64,000 nt of DNA from Chionoecetes opilio (Eukaryota > Arthropoda > Malacostraca > Decapoda > Majidae). The position numbers and the translations under genes were made by a program. The stretch lies in the NCBI GenBank assembly GCA_016584305.1, contig JACEEZ010018526.1:116914-180913 (forward strand), in the 5' to 3' direction. Of the stretch, positions 25,180 through 36,682 are shown in pieces. How positions within the stretch are numbered: the stretch's first letter is position 1; every line of letters begins with the position of its first letter. Under the pieces are notes generated by a model. It had not been told where the DNA came from and made no database searches. It saw nothing but the letters and a program-made list of their open reading frames with translations.

Positions 25180-27060
25180 TTATATACGTGATGATAATTA
25201 TAGCTATGATAATTGTGATAATGATAATAATAATAGATAGGCTGATAGTGACAATTATAATAATAGTAATATAATGAAATATCAATAAAATCAATAATGT
25301 TATAGATAACCATAATATTTATACATATACATACATGAAGGCGTATCTAATAGACTAACATGAGACAGGTTAATGTAGAGATGGTCTACTGTAAGTTTTT
25401 CAGCATTACCTTTGCTTTCCTAAGTGTACCTGTGTTACCAGGACAGATCTGTAAAAGGCGACGCCATAACACCACTAGACATATCGGAGGCGAAACTATA
25501 AGTGGTGAGGAAGCCTTGGGTGGGCGTGTTCTTAGAGCCACAGCCATGTTCACTAGCTTGCCTCCTTAACGCCGGTGGGGAGCTAAATAAATCAGTAAAT
25601 ATAAAATAAAAATGCATATAACATGATGGAAATGAGTTAAGTGAATGAATAACTTCAAAACACTTACAGGATGGTAGAATCTCGTTGATAAAATAGTATA
25701 CAACGCTGAGTCACACCGGATACAAAACACAGTGGCCTAACAAAAAGAAAAAATAACGTAGTACGCACATGAATTGTTTATTCTCCATGTGCACGTGCAG
25801 GAAAATCCATGGAAAATAAACGATAATCATTTCGTTCTTCTAAACTGTGACATAATCCTTGAGGTTTAATGTTTGATTTAATGATATTCGAGTAAGCGTC
25901 AAAAGAGGAGGAGGAAGGTCCACTTAAAACGTTTACCCTTGCATTACCAACACGTTTGCGGTCTTATAATTATTTGCCTTCGTTGTCTCAATAAAAGAAC
26001 GTTTCTCATGCGTGTGGGTGTGTGAGTGAGTCAGAGAGCGAGTGAACATAGACAAACAGACAGACAGACAGACCAGACAGAGCTGTCATAGAACATAATG
26101 TGAGAGTGATAGAGTAGGTAACAGGATGGCACAGAGAAGGCCATCAATAAACCTCCAGAAGCACTTGAGGAATACTACTTCAGTCTCTATCGAGCTGTTA
26201 GTACAAAACCCAACCTGTGAGCAGTTGAAAATATAGACAGCTTCTGAAGAGCGAATTAATATCATGATAGAAAAAAATGCATGTGTATGTAAATCTTGCA
26301 GGTATTCAAGTATGAAAAGGTTCTCTTATGAATCCTCGGAGCTTGACATATCGTAGCCGTGTGAGGAGTGGAAGGAAGTAATGTGAAAGCGTAACTAAAG
26401 ACACAACAAAACATCATCCATTAAATGACATAAATAAACGCGGTTAGGCAGGCGGGGAGAATGTAGACGGGACGGCAATGGTGGATGAAGGCAATGGGGA
26501 AAGGAGGGGGGGTGGAGTAGGCGGAGGAAATTGGGAGGGTGGGCCTTAGAGGGCAGGGCAGGGCAGGGCAGGGCAGGGCAGGGCAGGGCAGGGCAGGGCA
26601 GGGCAGGCGGGTGAAAGCAAGTGGACAGGAGAGCGTTGTGGGAAGGTAGGATAGTCAAGGCCATGCAGGGTTACATCATCATGAGTAAGTTCTGCACGGT
26701 GGCAGGAGTGGAAATGAAAACATAAGGCTTTTGGTTTCTGTCTCACCTTTGTATATAAAACATGTTACGCCTAAGTGTCATCGCTCATCTGGTGGCGTCC
26801 GTGAAAACATTACGTATCCACCAGTCCCTAAGTTTTACTTGTCAAGAACAATCCACCACTTCGGTTTATGTATGAATTATGTTAATACACTTTTCTGTAC
26901 AAAAAAATCTCAAAAACATTGATGCGAGCAGATGTTTCATCTCCGGTGTGTTGAATGCTATGCTACGTAATAATTGTCATGTGATACAAACGAATCCAGA
27001 GCAGCTCGTACCATGTCATTCGGCATACGCGTCACACTTATGACAGAAACGTTCTGGCAC
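25180..27060 (+). repeat. tandem-unit spacer R1, with empty Academ target
   Basis: An AT-rich simple-repeat tract (25185-25335) is followed by spacer sequence shared by all units. The intact Academ target ACACAGTGGCC lies near 25730-25740. A (GACA)n run is at about 26055-26075. No convincing gene. The open frames here include one in each unit (25360-25569) that is conserved only because the units are near identical. Confidence 0.75.
26551..26606. repeat. (GGGCA)n minisatellite, unit R1
   Basis: About eleven GGGCA pentamers. Unit R3 has about eight (39298-39341) and the left arm four to five. A length-polymorphic array about 0.45 kb upstream of the VEGF-like promoter. Confidence 0.95.
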
Positions 27061-27065
27061 CCGGC

Positions 27066-27074
27066 TATATAAAT
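27066..27074 (+). promoter_or_regulatory. TATA box of the VEGF-like gene, unit R1
   Basis: GGCTATATAAATACGG lies 190 bp upstream of the ATG. It is identical to the R3 promoter. Transcription would be expected to start about 30 bp downstream, near 27095-27100. Confidence 0.7.
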
Positions 27075-27263
27075 ACGGCAGAGCGTGGCTGCAGTGCTGC
27101 ACTCACTCTCCTCCGTCGGCTGCTCAGTCAACACCCCAGCCGCACCTCTCCAGTGACTGGTCGAGCCACAAGCCAGGAGTTCCCACAACCCAGTCATAAA
27201 AACAGAAGAAATAAGAAGCTACAAGAGGCAGTGAGACCTACACGGGGATAGTTTCCTGTAGTC

Positions 27264-27713
27264 ATGTCTGCACATAGAAGTCACCAGCAAGTTGGGTCAA
27301 CCACTGTGTTGGCTGCGATGGTTCTTGTGGCTACACTGTGTTTGTCAAGAGTCGCCTGTTTCCCAGACAAGCATATCAAGGATTACAGAAACACACTATA
27401 TTTGCAGAAACAGGAACTGGATAAGCTGAAGTGTGAACCCACGCTGACGAAGGTGCATGTGTAATCTGTGCTGGAGTTCCACGACCCGCTGGCCGACGAG
27501 GAGTTCTTCCCCAAAGTGGTCTCTGTCAAGCGTTGCCTGGAACCTTGCAGTTTTTGTGGCCTCCCCGCGGTGGGCGACCCAGTGGGGCGGTGCCAGCCAG
27601 TCCAGGAGGGCATCGTGGATCGCTCCATCCTCACGTTTTACTTCAAGGATAACAAAAGAAGATTCCAGCAGGTGATGGTGAAGGAACACACGGCATGCAC
27701 GTGTTCCTCTTAA
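27264..27713 (+). pseudogene. PDGF/VEGF-like growth factor with a nonsense codon, unit R1
   Basis: Same 149-codon frame as the intact gene at 39999-40448, from ATG 27264 to TAA 27711-27713. Codon 67 is TAA (27462-27464) where the intact copy has GAA. The stop falls after the signal peptide and first cysteine (C57) and before the cystine-knot core, so the product would be a useless 66-residue stub. The frame is otherwise open downstream, with few substitutions (Q47L, S94P, I100L). The promoter is intact. Either a recent pseudogene or a single-base assembly error; the left-arm mirror copy carries the same change, which favours its being in the source DNA. Confidence 0.8.
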
Positions 27714-28320
27714 GCGCGGCCAAGCAATACAAAGGTTTATCAGTGATCCTGCTATATGTGTACCTTCATAGCTGTACGGTCTCGTGTGTCTAGATGTAAA
27801 ACTGTATCTAATTTATTATGTATGTTTATTTATTATCTAAACCTGTACAAATTTTTTAAGTAAAAGTGATTTTTCTACATTTCGCTTGTCTTTCGTGCCT
27901 TGTGTTGAAGAGTGCCAGTAAGAGTAAATATTGTAATCTGTTCAAAAGGAAAACTGAAGTTTAAAAAGCAAACAAATATACAAACTAAGTATAAACAGAA
28001 ATCGTTGGTGGTGTTCACTGTTCAGGAAGTCATGCTTCAATTCGTATCTTTTCTTGTTTTCTCTCAATTATTCAGGTTACACATACCTGTCTTGTACACG
28101 TGATTTATGACTGCTATTAGGCTATGAGGTCACGGAAACGATTGCTTCACGTCTTCTTTCTGAATCATAATAAACATGAATAATGACTCCCACTGTCACC
28201 GTGGCTGTTCTTAGACGACTCCTGTTGTACTGCCTCGTGCCATTACGTGGACTGAGCGGCAAGGGTTACTGCATCACCTACACTCTAACTTATCAGGATT
28301 GAAAATGTGACATAGCTTTA
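27714..28320 (+). repeat. 3' flank of the VEGF-like gene, unit R1
   Basis: Likely 3' UTR, shared with 36922-37450 and 40449-41046. It includes AATAAA near 28170 (in CATAATAAACATG), a candidate poly-A signal about 450 bp after the stop. No further gene. Confidence 0.6.
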
Positions 28321-28365
28321 ACATCTACGCCCTTATTAGTCATAGACTAATAAGAGCGTAGATGT
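28321..28365. repeat. 21-bp hairpin, unit R1/R2 boundary
   Basis: The arm ACATCTACGCCCTTATTAGTC (28321-28341) and its complement (28345-28365) enclose the loop ATA, with one mismatch. The hairpin recurs at 37452-37496, and in decayed form at 19.95 and 23.55 kb. It sits between the VEGF 3' flank and the next RT fragment. Confidence 0.85.
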
Positions 28366-28397
28366 CGCCCTCAAAACCGTCCGTATCATTATCTGCT

Positions 28398-28790
28398 GTC
28401 GCATACACTTTCCTATAAAAACTCAATATATTGGTGACACATGACCTTTCCTTGGTGAATCCATGTTGTGAATCATTGCCCAAACCATGTTTTCCTAAAT
28501 GCTCTCTCTAATGTTTTTGCAATAATAGATTCCAATAATTTACCTACCACTGACGTCAGGCTAACGGGTCGATAATATGACATAGTCCTCTATCACCCTT
28601 CTTAAATATGGGGACTACATTTCCTTTCCTCCGTATTGACGGCCCTTCGCTTATATCAACCGATTTCCTAAAAATGTGCACTAACGGCTCACTAACAACC
28701 TCTTTGCATTCTTTTAATACTCTGGGATAAACTTCATCTGTTCCTGGTGACTCAAAATTCTTCATTCTATTTATACCCTCTTCATTCATT
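28398..28790 (-). pseudogene. non-LTR reverse-transcriptase fragment, unit R2
   Basis: Identical in translation over 117 residues to the R1 fragment (IFKKGDR motif, SPGTDEVYPR). Truncated and inactive. Confidence 0.85.
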
Positions 28791-29343
28791 CTATTTATAT
28801 ACGTGATGATAATTATAGCTATGATAATTGTGATAATGATAATAATAATAGATAGGCTGATAGTGACAATTATAATAATAGTAATATAATGAAATATCAA
28901 TAAAATCAATAATGTTATAGATAACCATAATATTTATACATATACATACATGAAGGCGTATCTAATAGACTAACATGAGACAGGTTAATGTAGAGATGGT
29001 CTACTGTAAGTTTTTCAGCATTACCTTTGCTTTCCTAAGTGTACCTGTGTTACCAGGACAGATCTGTAAAAGGCGACGCCATAAAACCACTAGACATATC
29101 GGAGGCGAAACTATAAGTGGTGAGGAAGCCTTGGGTGGGCGTGTTCTTAGAGCCACAGCCATGTTCACTAGCTTGCCTCCTTAACGCCGGTGGGGAGCTA
29201 AATAAATCAGTAAATATAAAATAAAAATGCATATAACATGATGGAAATGAGTTAAGTGAATGAATAACTTCAAAACACTTACAGGATGGTAGAATCTCGT
29301 TGATAAAATAGTATACAACGCTGAGTCACACCGGATACAAAAC
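28791..29343 (+). repeat. tandem-unit spacer R2, up to the Academ insertion
   Basis: Same AT-rich tract and spacer as R1, ending at GGATACAAAACAC immediately before the target-site duplication ACA (29344-29346). One substitution changes an Asn codon to Lys in the conserved frame near 29085. No gene. Confidence 0.8.
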
Positions 29344-29346
29344 ACA

Positions 29347-29505
29347 TAGTCGGTCAGCCCCGGTCCGAAATTTTGCTCACCGGTATCAAATTAGGGCGAG
29401 AATGCTAAGAGTGTTTTTTGAGAAGGTATAAATGCCTAGAGTTAGAAAACATTTGATAGCATTGTGGGGGTGGCAGCTTTATATGAGTTATCTCCCTTTT
29501 TCCAA
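29347..29505. repeat. TIR, left, Academ copy 2
   Basis: Pairs with the complement of 34846-34993 over TATCAAATTAGGGCGAG, GAAGGTATAAATGCC, TAGAGTTAGAAAACAT and TAGCATTGTGG motifs, with few mismatches. Confidence 0.85.
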
Positions 29506-29874
29506 AATGGCCGCCAAAATACACCCAATAATTATGAAATTTTTAAATTTCGTTTTATGGGCCTATCATGTAGAGCTTTTCCTGGTGATTCCAACGGTAT
29601 GGTTTATTTGTTCCCTAGCTTCGATATTTGTCCCCAAATCGGCTTTTCCTCTAGGGAAGAACCACTTTTCCCCTGGCCTAGGGCAATTTTCTAAACGTGG
29701 TAAATCGGAAGATGATCAAGTATAAAATGTATTTAGAATCCGCTTTTAAATACATATACCAATTCAATCGGATAATATTTATATACATATGTATGTACAT
29801 ATGTATATATGTATATATGTATATATGTACATAACTACGCTAATTACCTAAAACATTGAACACACCTTTATGAA

Positions 29875-32800
29875 TTAATCATCAACATCGTCGTCTTCGT
29901 CCGTGCTCTCCTCATCATCTGATGAACGATTCTCGCAGTCTGACAGTTTGCACATATCAGTGCACTTAGTCCATTTGCCAGACAGACACACTTTGGCAGT
30001 GTACACATCCTTGAACATTTGCAGGCCAGTAGGGCCAAGATAGCCTCAGGTGCTGGCCGACCATCCATCCAATCCACTACCATTAATTCCTCAGCTACAT
30101 CCATGTCAATTTTCCACCCTCTGCCAATGGGACTTGGTACACCTGGGTCTTGCTCAAGACTCTTCTCCATATTCCAGCCTGGTAGTTTGCCCTTTGGCAT
30201 GTTTGACTAAGCAGTCCCTGCAGGGTGGAAGCTGATGACTCTCTATCTCACCTTTCTTAACACAGAACAAGTGGTACCTGAGATTATTGACCTTAGTGAA
30301 TGCTGCTTTGGGACATAGAGGAGACATTTTGAAACACTCTAGTTTGTCCATCAGTTCTGAGGAGAGGTCCCATTCCTGGCCCAACTGTGTAAATGTGTTT
30401 CTGATTTCCCTGTTTGTTGGTCACGAATTTTAGAGCACTTGCCTTCCCTTTACCTGCGAAGCCACTGGTAGTGTCACATCCAGTGTATGCATGTATACCA
30501 ATAAGAGCTCTGCAGACATCTATGCCGATAGTGGCAGCGACTTTCCCGATGTCAACTAATCTAGTTCTGGTTCTAGTTCCACATTTCTGGATATAACGGG
30601 GCCCCTATCTTGTCATGGAATGCCAAACACATGATAAAGACATCTGTATCCTCTGCGCATATCACAACAGCCTGGTAGCCCTGTCTAGCAGCATGGACAG
30701 CATGGAAAAGTAGGCGCCCATCTGCTTCTTCCTGCTGGCACTGGAGATCTGGTACCTCTTCACTGCCCCGTGATGTAATTTTGTAGCATTTGTCATCTAC
30801 AGTTGTATACAGAATCTTCTCATGTAGTTTCTCCCTGTACAACTGGCTTCCTCCATTCACTGACAATGAAGCTAATCAGACTGCTTTGTTAGTTATTCCT
30901 GTCAGGAAACTTCTCCATTGCCTCACGATCTGTGCGCTTGTGATACCCTGCAGCTGCTGTCCGGTCTCTTCACCCCGTGCCGATCTCTCACTGTTCTTGA
31001 TAGAATTCTTTCGATACGTGTCGAACACAACATCTATTCGGGTACTTTTACTTCCTTCACGCAATGCCATAGACAGTATTGTAGTGGCAATGTCTCCAAA
31101 CGTAGCTTGATCCTGTACTCTTTGAACTAAGTTCATTCCATCGATCACAGAAGCCGGATTTTGTAGGAGTTGGTCTGCTACTGTCCCCATTCTTCTGCAA
31201 AGTTGTGGCCTAAGGAGCTTTGTTTGTTTTCCTGAGTAATCCGTCTGGGGTAGAGAGAGCCCAGGGTAGTGGTCCCGGGGGGAGAGAGGATGTCCTCCAT
31301 CTTGAGATTGCGCCTTGTGCCATCACTATGATGCGACCAAACAGAGACGGTCAGCTTTCAAGATTATGGCCTTCCCACTTGTTTTCAATACTTTATTCTT
31401 ACACATATTAGTGAATGTCTTCAGCTTGTTAGTTTTCATCGGATCGTGAAATAGTTTTGGTGGTGGGTCGTTCTCCAGTCTCTCATTGCGGAAAGTGGCA
31501 TAACTCTTCTCTCCAATAGCACATGCTTTAATCAGGTCAGAGGCAATGTCTCTGTGTGCCGATTTAGCAGTAGAAATGCTTATGAGGTCTTGCTTCTCTG
31601 AGAATGGGTTGGCCCAGGCTTGAATGAGGCGACGACTGCCGACACTGTTTCCTCATCTTTATTTATTCTTGGCTGCTGGAGATCAGCATGATTGAGTTTT
31701 GATTGGTTACCATGCACCATGTCTCTTAGGTGTCCAAGAAATTCACTGCGGTTACTCTGCTGTTATGTAGTACCTTTTGATGGCTCCTGCTTTTAGGCTG
31801 AACCCTGACGTGCCTCCAGGAGTCTGAGTGTCCTTGTTAACCGTAACCTCAATTGTCTGATCTACAGGTATCCGCCAAAGGGATTATTGCTGGACCTCTG
31901 CACTGAGAAATTACCTTGCTGGAAGGCTCTATGTACATCAGGATTTTTTTCCGGAAGATTTGTCATTTCAGCAAAGTATGCAGATAGGTACCTGGCATAG
32001 TTGATCTTATCGTAGGCAAAACACCATGGGATCAAAGTTCTAATGCCATTGATGTGCAAATCCAGTTTCCCTCACGAGAAGCACGTAGAAGGCCAAGTAT
32101 CACGTGCTCTACCATGTCTATGTATGACATCCAAAATTCCGATAGTTCCCCATTGTTGTGGCGGAGGTGTTCCAAAAGTCTCTCCACAGGATCATCAACT
32201 CTAATAATTGTGGACTGTCGAGGAGATCACTGAAGTTCTGATGGTTGAGATCATCAGCTATGTCGTTCACTTTGTCTACACATGATTTGATCACAGCGCT
32301 CATCTCCTCTTGCTGTCTACCCATAGTGTGAACTCTGTCCATGCCAGTCTCATCAAGCTTCATAGATGCACTTGTGCACTCTGATAGCACGATTGTACTG
32401 TTTACCGCAATTACCCATTAATGGTCCCTCCGCGACAAGCCCGGCTTCTATGCATATGTCCTTCAAACCAGCATCACAGAATCGCTTTCTATGATACTCA
32501 GGGCATTCATGATTGTGTGGAAAGTTCCATCCTCAAAAGTACATGGAAAATTGCTCTTTGTGCTTCCAGGTAATTTCAACAGCTTTTGCATAGAGTGCTG
32601 ATCCATGACTACGACAATTGTGTCCAGAGATAGTTCTTTTCTGATTAGATCCGACTGTTTGATAATTTCATAAACTGTAGTCAACGCTGTAGCTGGTGCA
32701 TTGATGGTGGGCAGATACCCAACAACATCTTCTGAGATTGATTCTTGGTCCCTTGTTTTGATATTAAACCCAGTCCAACTTGGATTGTCTGACAGTCGGA

Positions 32801-34517
32801 TTTTGTTTGTCTTGCAAGGATCCAGACCAATTCTTGTTACCGGCGACCTGAGCAGACTCTTGTGCTTCTAGGATGTGGCTCTCGTTGGTTGGTAGAGGCT
32901 GTGGACCTACACGTGCACAGGCTAAATAGACTTCAAGCTCTTCGTGTTCAATGTTGACTGATCTTTGTTTCAGTTTGTCAATGCGTGGAAGTTCAGGCCT
33001 GGGTGGATAAGGTCCCTAGAACTTAGTCTGGACCGCTATTCCGTTGACTCGATGTGATGTACCTTTTCCAGTAAGTGTCTCCTCCATGTCTGTCTATATT
33101 ATCCCATGCAAGATTTGTGAAGACATGGGGCTTGATGGAGAGTGGGTAGAACAGCTCTCTGGTTGAAGCCCATTGCCAACTTCTGCAGACACAGAGCGGT
33201 ATCATTCTCTTCCAGCTGGTCATAAGACACCCCAGTTCCAAACTTATTCAGTATCCGAATGACCTCAGTGTTTCCAGTGAGTGCTTTTTACCGCATAAGG
33301 AAGCAGGAAATGTTTTGTGGTTTATACTGCCACGTGTACAGCGTATATCATGTCCTGGCTAAATGACTCGACAAGAATAGCAGTCCTTTGGGATTTATTC
33401 GTAGTACTAGTTGTATCTCCAGTGAGGAGCCGACCAGAAATCGCTGTAACTCATTTGGTATGGCGATATGAGTAGCTACATCAGACGGATGATATGGCCA
33501 GGGGTGAAAATCATGTCCTTCTGATGGCCGTTCGGATATGTGACGAAGTCTGATCTATGATCTTGTTGATATCTGTAGACTTTGCCTTCCAAAGCTTGAG
33601 CTCCCTATGTAGATTTTGATTTTCCAAGACAACATCCTTTAATGAGACACAGCATGGAACCATCAACAACTTCCTTGTCGTCGGAAAATATTTCTACTGC
33701 ACCTCCAAGCTCGGATTTCAGTCTTCTGTGCATATTCTTCTTTGTTGAATCCTTCAGAAGATTAACTCCACCAGACAACATTTATGATTCCAATTTTGTG
33801 GTCAAGGAGGTGACTGGTATAATCCTCTTGTTGGGGATAATATCTTCTCTGATGTATTCGAAAAGTTCTTGGTAAGCTTCTCCTTCAAACCTTGTGATAC
33901 AGTATAAATTCATCTGTTACTTTCTCTTCTTCATTCTCATTGCTGTCCTTCTTTGTTCCTAGTGTATTCCTATAGCATGAAGCGTGGTAGTGTGCTCTGC
34001 GGCAACATGTCTCTACTGGTTAGTGCTATCATCCTGCCGTCTGCATTTCTGACGGCACTCTCTCTTAGTGTTTGATCTACTCTCAGTTTGTGAAGCTAGC
34101 GTAAGTGTTTCACGTGTATTGGAGTGCTTTTTAAACTTGACCTTGCTACAGAATACGCAGATCGGAGCATAAACTCTTGATTCATGTGTTGATGTTCTGG
34201 AAGACTTTTTTGGAGGACAGTCACTACTACCAGATAGATCACTACTACATTCACCTGCTTTACTTTTCAGAGTTTCCAAGTCTCTTTTCATGGTGAACAT
34301 GCTTCTACATTTTCGATGATAGAATATAATTGGAACTTCTTTGTCCTGAAGCGTTTTTGAAAACGTCTAGAATGGGGACATGGTTCCTGACTTTGGCGGC
34401 TTCAAGTAAGGTTAACCAGGAGGCATGGCTTTGAGGACTGACAAAATGTTCATCTCCGTCGGATACTGCCTGGTGTATGATGCACAGTTTCTTGGCGGGT
34501 GCCTGTGGCGTTTCCAT
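29875..34517 (-). pseudogene. Academ-type transposase with XPG-like nuclease motifs (decayed)
   Basis: Runs from ATG (complement of 34515-34517) to TAA (complement of 29875-29877), about 1,540 codons, with many frameshifts. Order of recognisable parts: N-terminal ICVFCSKVKFKKHS zinc-binding-like segment (~34150); SLDTIVVVMDQ with GTFHTIMNALSII (~32520-32620), a DDE-like core with D near 32601; CFAYDKINYARYL, NLPEKNPDVHRAFQQG and NPFG (31870-32030); TFGDIATTILSMALREGSKS (~31100); XPG-type QEEADGRLL (EAD at 30720-30728) and VVICAEDTDVF (30642-30653); CDTTSGFAGKGKASALK (30432-30485); and CKCSRMCTLPKCVCLANGL, continuing after a frameshift as KCTDMCKLSDCENR plus an acidic Asp/Glu tail. A pyrimidine tract plus CAG upstream (complement of ~34795) may be a 3' splice site of a 5' intron. 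Inactive. Confidence 0.75.
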
Positions 34518-34845
34518 GTTAAACGGACATTCCAGGCCTCCTACGTTGAAGTTCCACAGCTACCACGACACCGGATTCGGTCCGGATTCTTCTCTACATC
34601 ACCAGCCTTCAACAATAGCTTCGAGAGGTAGTCGGCTGCTACTCTACCTCTCCACTCCAAAAACCCGACTTCTCTGAACGCACGACCTGCGGGCCGGCTG
34701 GTCTTCCGCAGTGGTGGTCTCCTCGAGGGTCTCCAACGTCGCCAGTCGATCGTCCGGTCCGTCTCTCGCCGATGAAATACGACACCTGAAAAAGATTTTT
34801 TTTTTTAATTATTGTATGTATATTTATATAATTATATAATATACA

Positions 34846-34993
34846 GTTTGGAAAAGGGGGATAACTCCCATAAAGCTGCCACTGCCACAATGCTATCACA
34901 TGTTTTCTAACTCTAGGCATTTATACCTTCCCAAAAACACTATTAGCATTCTCGCCCTAATTTGATACCGACCAACCCCCAGCTGATCGCCTA
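34846..34993. repeat. TIR, right, Academ copy 2
   Basis: Inverted match of 29347-29505. The inner TATA-like motif (complement GGTATAAATGCC near 34915-34926) lies upstream of the transposase gene and could be its promoter. Confidence 0.85.
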
Positions 34994-34996
34994 ACA

Positions 34997-35757
34997 GTGG
35001 CCTAACAAAAAGAAAAAATAAACGTAGTACGCACATGAATTGTTTATTCTCCATGTGCACGTGCAGGAAAATCCATGGAAAATAAACGATAATCATTTTC
35101 GTTCTTCTAACTGTGACATAATCCTTGAGGTTTAATGTTTGATTTAATGATATCGAGTAAGCGTCAAAAGAGGAGGAGGAAGGTCCACTTAAAACGTTTA
35201 CCCTTGCATTACAACACGTTTGCGGTCTTATAATTATTGCCTTCGTTTGTCTCAATAAAAGAACGTTTCTCATGCGTGTGGGTGTGTGAGTGAGTCAGAG
35301 AGCGAGTGAACATAGACAAACAGACAGACAGACAGACCAGACAGAGCTGTCATAGAACATAATGTGAGAGTGATAGAGTAGGTAACAGGATGGCACAGAG
35401 AAGGCCATCAATAAACCTCCAGAAGCACTTGAGGAATACTACTTCAGTCTCTATCGAGCTGTTAGTACAAAACCCAACCTGTGAGCAGTTGAAAATATAG
35501 ACAGCTTCTGAAGAGCGAATTAATATCATGATAGAAAAAAATGCATGTGTATGTAAATCTTGCAGGTATTCAAGTATGAAAAGGTTCTCTTATGAATCCT
35601 CGGAGCTTGACATATCGTAGCCGTGTGAGGAGTGGAAGGAAGTAATGTGAAAGCGTAACTAAAGACACAACAAAACATCATCCATTAAATGACATAAATA
35701 AACGCGGTTAGGCAGGCGGGGAGAATGTAGACGGGACGGCAATGGTGGATGAAGGCA
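34997..35757 (+). repeat. tandem-unit spacer R2, right of the Academ insertion
   Basis: Same sequence as 25735-26496 and 38475-39238, with scattered single-base differences. It stops at GATGAAGGCAATGG, where the other units continue into the (GGGCA)n array. No gene. Confidence 0.85.
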
Positions 35758-36308
35758 ATGGCATACTTTTCTACCCATCCTGTTCCTTCACTATCTTCCC
35801 TAATTCCCGCACTTTCTCTTATACAATCTCTTCGCTCACTTCACCCTCTTGTTCGGGAGATCCAAGACTGGTTATTTCGCCTATCCGTACGCCACAAAAC
35901 AATTTGCTTCTGCTGGGTACCGAGTCACATGGGTATCTTGGGCAACGAACGCGTTGATTCTTGAGCGCGCTCGGCCACTGAGTCCCACTGCCCCCGTTTC
36001 TCAAACTTGCCAGCCTCCGACTACTACCCTTCCTTTAAATCTTTCCTTTTCGACCGCTGGCAATCCTCCTGGACCACTTTCTCTGCCAATAAACTTCGCC
36101 TGATCAAACCCTCTATATCTCCATGGTCAAGGCGCTTTGTATAGTCCATAACCTTGTAGTTGGTACTTGCAAAGTGTCTAGATAGGATGAAAATCTTATC
36201 TTATCTTATCCATGGTCAAATCCTTACCACACTAATAGACGTTGGGAGACTGCTCTCGCATGCTTACGCATAAGCCATATCAACCTCACACACTCCTATT
36301 TCATGGTC
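35758..36308 (+). mobile_element. non-LTR retrotransposon RNase H fragment (right arm)
   Basis: The plus strand encodes IQSLRSLHPLVREIQDWLFR, LSVRHKTICF and CWVPSHMGILGNERVDS. The WVPxHxGxxGNExxD signature is that of the RNase H domain at the C-terminus of jockey/I-clade elements. After a frameshift come DYYPSFKSFLFDRWQSSW and the HINN/WETALACLRI-like end at 36220-36280. It is cut off by the N gap. It replaces the VEGF promoter and gene of unit R2. Confidence 0.8.
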
Positions 36309-36682
36309 NNNNNNNNNNNNNNNNNNNNNNNNNNNNNNNNNNNNNNNNNNNNNNNNNNNNNNNNNNNNNNNNNNNNNNNNNNNNNNNNNNNNNNNNNNNN
36401 NNNNNNNNNNNNNNNNNNNNNNNNNNNNNNNNNNNNNNNNNNNNNNNNNNNNNNNNNNNNNNNNNNNNNNNNNNNNNNNNNNNNNNNNNNNNNNNNNNNN
36501 NNNNNNNNNNNNNNNNNNNNNNNNNNNNNNNNNNNNNNNNNNNNNNNNNNNNNNNNNNNNNNNNNNNNNNNNNNNNNNNNNNNNNNNNNNNNNNNNNNNN
36601 NNNNNNNNNNNNNNNNNNNNNNNNNNNNNNNNNNNNNNNNNNNNNNNNNNNNNNNNNNNNNNNNNNNNNNNNNNNNNNNNNN
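36309..36682. other. assembly gap (374 N)
   Basis: Run of N between the retrotransposon fragment and a hAT-like terminus. Real size unknown. Confidence 0.99.

Larger units (their letters stand above)
29347..34993 (-). mobile_element. Academ-like DNA transposon, copy 2
   Basis: 5647 bp between TSDs ACA (29344-29346 and 34994-34996). Ends: TAGTCGGTCAGC on the left; complement TAGGCGATCAGC on the right. TIR homology of about 145-160 bp reaches the CCAAA boundary on both sides. The left end has an extra ~12-base stretch (around TTTTGCTCACC). The encoded protein is on the minus strand. A DDE-type transposase plus XPG/FEN-like nuclease, Cys-rich domain and 3-bp TSD is the combination known for the Academ superfamily (XPG-bearing type). 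The superfamily call is inference from domain content and TSD length. Confidence 0.85.

Noticed and set aside
25360..25569. 69-residue frame conserved in three tandem units
   Set aside because: Conserved only because the units are nearly identical. Differences are not biased to synonymous sites, and it is broken in the left arm.
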